From contig WJKD01000522.1 in the NCBI GenBank assembly GCA_014729315.1, positions 1 through 6,452 of the forward strand: 6,452 bases of DNA, read 5' to 3'. Each line of letters opens with the position of its first letter. Position 1 is the stretch's first letter. A program made the position numbers and the translations under genes. The DNA is from Promethearchaeota archaeon. GTDB lineage: Archaea; Asgardarchaeota; Lokiarchaeia; Sigynarchaeales; SOKP01. Below are positions 1 to 3,656 of this stretch, piece after piece. The notes beneath the pieces were generated by a model. It was not told the DNA's origin, ran no database searches, and saw only the letters and a program-made list of their open reading frames with translations.

Positions 1-1
1 A

Positions 2-409
2 AAAAGAGGCGGTCCCACAACATCAAATTCTGATTCAAGAATAACCAAAACCGGTGCATTTCTCAGAAAATATAAATTGGATGAGCTACCTCAACTGATC
101 AACGTGCTGAAAGGTGACATGAGCCTGATCGGACCGCGTCCTGAGATCGCTTCCGAAGTGGAACTCTACGATCCGGAATGGAATGTTATCTTCGACGTTA
201 AACCGGGAATCACTGATCTGTCATCGATTGAATTCAGGAATGAAGGTGAGATCATTGCGAATTCCGGTATTGCGGATGCGCATGTTGCTTATCGCAGCCT
301 GATACAGCCGAGAAAGCTGGCATTGCAGCGGGAATATGTTTTAAACCGATCACTCGTTTTGGATGCGAAAATCCTCTTTAACACAATTAAAGTTGTTGTC
401 AGAAATTAG
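2..409 (+). CDS. Sugar transferase (monotopic phosphoglycosyl transferase), 5'-truncated by window edge
   Basis: Family role: transfers a sugar-1-phosphate from a nucleotide sugar to undecaprenyl phosphate at the inner face of the cytoplasmic membrane, the first step in building a surface glycan repeat unit. The frame is open from base 2 and gives 135 residues before TAG. The visible part carries the family core: a GGP motif (residues 3-5), DSRITKTG (11-18), the LDELPQL block (26-32) with the Asp27-Glu28 pair that corresponds to the catalytic dyad of PglC-type enzymes, then LKGDMSLIGPRPE (36-48) and KPGIT. The usual GWAQ after PGIT is replaced by DLSSIEFRNE, a variant I recall from some family members. 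Members are about 200 residues long, so roughly the first 60, with the membrane-inserted re-entrant helix, lie outside the window. A TTG at 77 is an internal Leu codon, not the start, because conserved sequence continues upstream of it. The C-terminus looks intact. Which sugar it uses cannot be told. Confidence 0.93.
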   Translation, partial: KRGGPTTSNSDSRITKTGAFLRKYKLDELPQLINVLKGDMSLIGPRPEIASEVELYDPEWNVIFDVKPGITDLSSIEFRNEGEIIANSGIADAHVAYRSLIQPRKLALQREYVLNRSLVLDAKILFNTIKVVVRN

Positions 410-413
410 TTAT

Positions 414-449
414 CGAGTGAATTGAAATAGCTTCAACAATTCAGACTCG
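414..449 (+). other. Inverted repeat just after the sugar transferase gene
   Basis: CGAGT (414-418) pairs with ACTCG (445-449), and GAATTG (419-424) pairs with CAATTC (437-442). This gives an 11-bp stem with a 2-nt bulge (AG, 443-444) and a 12-nt loop. It begins 5 bases after the stop codon. An alternative inner pairing is TTGAA (422-426) with TTCAA (432-436). A second small hairpin, TTAAG (452-456) with CTTAA (462-466), follows. No T-run follows the main stem directly, so it is not a canonical rho-independent terminator. It may be an mRNA 3'-end structure or a weak transcription stop. Confidence 0.4.
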
Positions 450-488
450 CGTTAAGCCTTTCTTAAGTGAATAATTAATAAAAAAAAT

Positions 489-540
489 GTGCATTGCTCA
501 GTGAACTGATTTCTTAAATGGTTGCTGAGGTGATTTGCAC
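489..540 (+). other. Nested short inverted repeats in the spacer
   Basis: GTGCA (489-493) can pair with TGCAC (536-540), and inside it CTCAG (497-501) can pair with CTGAG (525-529). The spacing between arms is asymmetric (3 nt on one side, 6 nt on the other). Five-base arms can arise by chance, so this is only a possible operator or RNA fold. The right arm overlaps the -35-like TTGCAC at 535-540. Confidence 0.2.
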
Positions 541-564
541 TTTTAAAAAACTTGCGCCTTAAAT
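535..564 (+). promoter_or_regulatory. Possible sigma-70-like promoter for the transketolase unit
   Basis: TTGCAC (535-540) matches the -35 consensus at four of six bases. TTAAAT (559-564) matches TATAAT at four of six, with an 18-nt spacer. The site would give a leader of about 80-90 nt containing the hairpin at 586-606. The 247-bp gap and the structured leader suggest that a new transcript may start here, but the match is weak and the host's promoter consensus is unknown. Confidence 0.25.
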
Positions 565-585
565 TTCAGCCCCAAAAAGGCTCCA

Positions 586-606
586 TGCAGCGAGACACTC
601 GCTGCA
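586..606 (+). promoter_or_regulatory. Strong leader hairpin upstream of the transketolase genes
   Basis: The arms TGCAGCGAG (586-594) and CTCGCTGCA (598-606) are perfectly complementary over 9 bp and enclose a 3-nt ACA loop. A smaller stem, AGCC (568-571) with GGCT (579-582), sits just upstream. There is no following T-run, so it does not look like an intrinsic terminator. It lies about 50 nt before the start codon, where it could be a protein operator, an mRNA-stabilising structure or part of an attenuation device. The pairing is seen directly; the role is inferred. Confidence 0.5.
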
Positions 607-624
607 CTCCATGACACTCCATAC
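605..624 (+). repeat. Tandem 10-bp repeat, two copies
   Basis: CACTCCAT occurs at 605-612 and again at 615-622, giving two copies of a 10-bp unit (CACTCCATGA then CACTCCATAC). A third CTCCAT lies at 581-586, and GACACTC occurs at 594-600 and 613-619. The repeats overlap the right arm of the hairpin at 586-606. A 10-bp period places the copies on the same face of the helix, as in tandem sites for a regulator, but two copies could also be slippage. Confidence 0.4.
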
Positions 625-642
625 GACTACGGAAAATATAAA

Positions 643-647
643 AAGGA
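643..647 (+). promoter_or_regulatory. Ribosome binding site fixing the start of the N-terminal transketolase gene
   Basis: AAGGA at 643-647 directly abuts the ATG at 648 but lies 9 nt upstream of the ATG at 657. Only the second has a workable spacing, so 657 is taken as the start and the protein loses the first three residues (MIY) of the longest reading. Confidence 0.7.
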
Positions 648-656
648 ATGATATAT

Positions 657-1466
657 ATGGATTCAAAAGAATATGCACTGAAAATCCGCAGACACGCGAT
701 TGAAATGACGCACCTTGGCAAAAGCTCACATGTCGGGGCTGTGCTTTCCATTGCCGATCTGCTGGCGGTTTTATATAATGATATTTTAAATATACGCATC
801 GATGATCCCAAATGGGAAGACCGGGATCGTTTTCTGCTCAGCAAGGGACATGCCGGCGCAGGAATTTATGCGGCGCTTGCAGAAAAAGGCTTTTTGAAAA
901 CCGAGATGTTGAAAACGCATTACCAGAATGGCTCTCTGCTTTCCGGGCATGTTTCCCATAAAGGGATACCCGGGGTCGAGTTTTCTACTGGCTCGCTGGG
1001 ACACGGATTATCGGTGGCAACGGGCATCGCACTGGGTGCGAGACTGGACAAAAAAAGCTACCGGGTATTCACCCTGCTTAGCGACGGTGAATGCGATGAA
1101 GGCTCTACGTGGGAGGCAATCCTGTTCGCCGGTCATCACAAGCTGGATAATCTTGTGGCGATTATTGATTATAATAAAATTCAGAGTCTCGATTTTGTGA
1201 AGGATACTCTTGATCTGGAACCTTTTGTTGATAAATGGGAATCCTTCGGCTGGGCAGTTTCCAGCATCGACGGACATGATCATGATGAAATTAAATCTGT
1301 GCTGAGCAATTTGCCATTATCCGAAAACAAACCGAATTGCATTATCGCGAATACGACAAAAGGCAAAGGGGTTTCATTTATGGAAAATACCGTGCTGTGG
1401 CACTACAGAACTCCCCAGGGCGAAGAATATGAACGAGCAATGAAAGAATTGGAGGAACATGCGTAA
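657..1466 (+). CDS. Split transketolase, N-terminal (diphosphate-binding) subunit
   Basis: One half of a thiamine-diphosphate transketolase, which moves a two-carbon ketol unit from a ketose to an aldose; it should work as a complex with the next gene product. The protein is 269 residues, as expected for a stand-alone N-terminal half (full transketolases are about 650). Visible family features, numbered from the ATG at 657: His25 in SSHVG, SKGHA (62-66), GSLGHG (112-117), and the ThDP/metal motif SDGE (142-145) through Asn173 in DYNKIQS. The first position of the usual GDGE is Ser. LDLEPFVDKWESFGW and the DGHDH block near residue 205 are also typical. The stop overlaps the next start by 8 bp, indicating translational coupling. 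The position beside a sugar transferase and an aminotransferase suggests a dedicated role in glycan precursor synthesis rather than the housekeeping pentose phosphate pathway. An alternative reading is a DXP-synthase-like or other ThDP enzyme, but the motif order fits transketolase best. Confidence 0.93.
   Translation: MDSKEYALKIRRHAIEMTHLGKSSHVGAVLSIADLLAVLYNDILNIRIDDPKWEDRDRFLLSKGHAGAGIYAALAEKGFLKTEMLKTHYQNGSLLSGHVSHKGIPGVEFSTGSLGHGLSVATGIALGARLDKKSYRVFTLLSDGECDEGSTWEAILFAGHHKLDNLVAIIDYNKIQSLDFVKDTLDLEPFVDKWESFGWAVSSIDGHDHDEIKSVLSNLPLSENKPNCIIANTTKGKGVSFMENTVLWHYRTPQGEEYERAMKELEEHA
1451..1455 (+). promoter_or_regulatory. Ribosome binding site of the C-terminal transketolase gene
   Basis: GGAGG lies inside the end of the preceding gene, with only 3 nt (AAC) before the ATG at 1459. 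The spacing is short, but the match is strong. With the 8-bp gene overlap it points to re-initiation by ribosomes finishing the upstream gene, which would keep the two subunits balanced. Confidence 0.6.
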
Positions 1467-2451
1467 TTCATTTATAAGAGCACTGGAAGAATACAGCCAG
1501 CCAGATACTATGTTACTCGTGGGCGATCTTGGCTTTGGCGTTGTCGAAAATTTCAGGAAGAAATATCCGAATCAATACATAAATGCCGGCGTAGCAGAAC
1601 AAAACATGACCGGGCTTGCCGCGGGTCTTGCGCTGGGCGGGAAAAAAGTATTTACTTATTCCATTGCCAATTTTACCATTTTGCGTCCGCTGGAACAGAT
1701 ACGTAATGATATTGCCTATCATGATTTAAATGTGACAATGGTCTCAATCGGCGGCGGACTGGCGTACGGCTCGCTCGGGTTTTCACACCATGCGACTGAA
1801 GACCTGGCGATCATGCGAGCACTGCCAGGCATGACTGTTTTGGCACCCGGCGATACAGTGGAAGCTTACGAAATTACAAAACGGATCATTCAGGATGATT
1901 TGGGACCTGTTTATCTGCGGCTGGGCAGAGCAGGCGAAGCGACACTGCATTCCGACGCGTCTATAAAGGACTTGAAAATCGGCAGAGCGCTACCGCTGGT
2001 TACAAACGGCGACAGCACGCTGGCAATTCTGTCCACCGGCGGTATGCTGGAAACCGCGATGAATGTCCGAAATCAATTATTGGAAGACGATATCGAATCG
2101 TCGATTTTCAGCTTTCACACCTTGAAGCCTTTTGATAAAAAGACCACTTATGAAATATTTTCCGGATTCGATTATGTAATTTCATTGGAAGAGCATTCGA
2201 TTATCGGCGGATTAAGTTCTGCGATTTTAGAATCTCTTGTCGGCAAAAATAATATACGTTTGGATCGATATATGCCGTTTGCTTTACCCGCGAAATTCGC
2301 ATCTGTTGTGGGAAGCCAGGAATACCTGCGGGATTTTTACGGAATATCGGCACCTAAAATTGTAAATAAAGTAAAGAACTATTTAAAACGTGAGGATTTT
2401 CATGAGCCAATCAGTAGCTACATCAGTGCGCAGGAAAGTAAAGTTTATTGA
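1459..2451 (+). CDS. Split transketolase, C-terminal (pyrimidine-binding) subunit
   Basis: Second half of the transketolase, supplying the pyrimidine-binding and C-terminal domains that complete the active site at the interface with the preceding subunit. In its 330 residues the pyrimidine domain occupies about 1-165. It includes INAGVAEQNM with Glu47, the conserved glutamate that activates the cofactor aminopyrimidine ring; RPLEQIRND (76-84); GGGLAYGS (98-105); and the HHxxED motif at 110-115. The transketolase C-terminal domain follows from about 185 (STLAILSTGG). Stand-alone C-terminal halves are usually nearer 305-315 residues. Here roughly the last 18 residues (from Asp313) form a tail encoded in DNA that largely overlaps the start of the aminotransferase gene in another frame. 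The tail could be native or could result from loss of an earlier stop. The ATG has a GGAGG site. Confidence 0.93.
   Translation: MRNSFIRALEEYSQPDTMLLVGDLGFGVVENFRKKYPNQYINAGVAEQNMTGLAAGLALGGKKVFTYSIANFTILRPLEQIRNDIAYHDLNVTMVSIGGGLAYGSLGFSHHATEDLAIMRALPGMTVLAPGDTVEAYEITKRIIQDDLGPVYLRLGRAGEATLHSDASIKDLKIGRALPLVTNGDSTLAILSTGGMLETAMNVRNQLLEDDIESSIFSFHTLKPFDKKTTYEIFSGFDYVISLEEHSIIGGLSSAILESLVGKNNIRLDRYMPFALPAKFASVVGSQEYLRDFYGISAPKIVNKVKNYLKREDFHEPISSYISAQESKVY
2392..2396 (+). promoter_or_regulatory. Ribosome binding site fixing the aminotransferase start
   Basis: GAGGA lies 5 nt before the ATG at 2402. The longer reading would start at the GTG at 2390, which overlaps this site and has none of its own, so 2402 is preferred. 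The GTG at 2426 also lacks an upstream site. The choice sets a 50-bp overlap with the preceding gene. Confidence 0.65.
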
Positions 2452-3541
2452 TTATTCCTATTGGTACAATATCGAAAAAGAGGAAATCGATGCCATTTTG
2501 CAGGATTGCTTGTCCCGCGGGCAATTATTGCTGCGTGATGAAGTTGAATCATTCGAAAGCAATCTGGCAAAATATGTCGGAACAAAGTATGCAGTGGCAA
2601 CCAGCAACTGCACCGATTCGCTGAGATTATCACTCACCGCCGCTGGAATCGGTCCGGGCGATGAAGTCATTACCTCAGCACATACCTTTGCTGCGACCGT
2701 CGCGGCAATCGAGCAGGTGGGCGCGGAGCCGGTACTGGCGGATATCAAATCAGATGATCATCTCATCGATATCGAATCCGTAAAACGATTAATTACATCG
2801 AAAACAAGGTGTATTATCCCGGTATCGTTGAACGGTCGAGTCGCTGATCTGGAAGAAATTGAAGATTTGGCAGCAGATCATGAAATTCTGCTGATCGAAG
2901 ACGCTGCACAGGGTTTAGGTGGTTATCGGAACGGAAGAATGGCGGGCAGTTTTGGAATAGCTGGTTGCTTCAGTTTCTATCCGGCGAAAACCCTGGGTGC
3001 GCTGGGAGATGCCGGAGCAATCACTACAAATTCCGAAGACATGTACAATAAGCTGATTGCATTGCGAAATCACAATCGCACTTCGGACGGTGACATTAAA
3101 AAGTGGGGCTTTAATTGCAGGCTGGATAACATCCAGGCTGCGGTGCTGGATTTCCGGCTCACGCGACTGGAAGAATATATTAAAAAAAGGCGGCACATCG
3201 CTTCGATGTATCATGAAGGCTTAAATGAGATCGAAGAAATTATGCTGCCTCCGAATGACCGCAACGATCGCGAAAATCGCGATGCCTACCAGAACTTCGA
3301 GTTAGAGGCAAAGAACCGCGATGAATTGCTGAATTTTTTAAAGGCAGAAGGAATCGAAATTATCCTGCCCTGGGGAGGCAAAGCCATCCATCAGTTCAGT
3401 GCTTTTCACGGCGATTCGTCATATCTATGGGTCACCGATCGTGTGTTCGATCAGATAATGACCCTGCCGATGCATGTTGCTTTGAAAGATGACGAAGTTG
3501 AATATGTTATAGAACTGGTGCGCCAATTCTATGGAATCTGA
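2402..3541 (+). CDS. DegT/DnrJ/EryC1/StrS-family PLP-dependent sugar aminotransferase
   Basis: Family role: transfers an amino group, usually from glutamate, to a keto-sugar (often nucleotide-linked), giving an amino sugar for a glycan or secondary metabolite. At 379 residues it is full length. Features, numbered from ATG 2402: SNCTDSL (68-74), which contributes to phosphate binding; GPGDEVI (84-90) followed by the TFAAT block; EDAAQ (166-170), with Asp167 facing the PLP ring nitrogen and Gln170; SFYPAKTLGALGDAG (191-205), with Lys196 as the Schiff-base lysine; and WGFNCRLDNIQAAVL (235-249). The C-terminal part has PWGGK (323-327) and HQF instead of the more common loop around a HYP or IHYP motif, suggesting a subfamily with its own substrate. 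It is the last gene of the unit, overlaps the transketolase C-subunit gene by 50 bp, and is followed by a terminator. The substrate is unknown; the neighbours suggest a keto-sugar linked to the transketolase reaction. An AHBA-synthase-type role is possible but not shown. Confidence 0.92.
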   Translation: MSQSVATSVRRKVKFIDYSYWYNIEKEEIDAILQDCLSRGQLLLRDEVESFESNLAKYVGTKYAVATSNCTDSLRLSLTAAGIGPGDEVITSAHTFAATVAAIEQVGAEPVLADIKSDDHLIDIESVKRLITSKTRCIIPVSLNGRVADLEEIEDLAADHEILLIEDAAQGLGGYRNGRMAGSFGIAGCFSFYPAKTLGALGDAGAITTNSEDMYNKLIALRNHNRTSDGDIKKWGFNCRLDNIQAAVLDFRLTRLEEYIKKRRHIASMYHEGLNEIEEIMLPPNDRNDRENRDAYQNFELEAKNRDELLNFLKAEGIEIILPWGGKAIHQFSAFHGDSSYLWVTDRVFDQIMTLPMHVALKDDEVEYVIELVRQFYGI

Positions 3542-3591
3542 TTCCAAAATTCATATATTTTCAATTATAAAAAAATAAAGGATGTATTAGG

Positions 3592-3604
3592 ATACAGCCT
3601 GTAT
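3592..3604. other. Short palindrome in the convergent spacer
   Basis: ATACAG (3592-3597) and CTGTAT (3599-3604) are complementary around a single central C. The loop is too short for an RNA hairpin, so if it means anything it would be as a protein-binding palindrome in DNA. It may well be chance in an AT-rich spacer. Confidence 0.2.
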
Positions 3605-3614
3605 TTGAATCAAC

Positions 3615-3642
3615 TTATGACCGGAATGGGGTCATAATTTTT
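3615..3642 (+). terminator. Rho-independent terminator of the transketolase-aminotransferase unit
   Basis: TTATGACC (3615-3622) pairs perfectly with GGTCATAA (3630-3637) around a 7-nt loop and is followed at once by TTTTT (3638-3642). It lies about 75 nt after the aminotransferase stop, on the correct strand. On the minus strand the same stem lacks a T-run, so it would serve the convergent gene only weakly. No better terminator for that gene is visible before its RNA would run into the aminotransferase gene. Confidence 0.8.
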
Positions 3643-3656
3643 CCTCCCCCGGATTT

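Noticed and set aside
611..642. Promoter-like pair ATGACA (611-616) and TATAAA (637-642)
   Set aside because: The spacer is 20 nt, and transcription would begin on or past the ribosome binding site at 643-647, leaving no usable leader.
566..844. 92-codon minus-strand open frame over the leader and transketolase start
   Set aside because: It lies antisense to a well-supported gene, has no recognisable domain, and its protein is Ser/Arg-rich as expected for a shadow frame.
2458..2748. Minus-strand open frame of 96 codons within the aminotransferase gene
   Set aside because: It is antisense to conserved aminotransferase motifs, with no family resemblance in the translated product.
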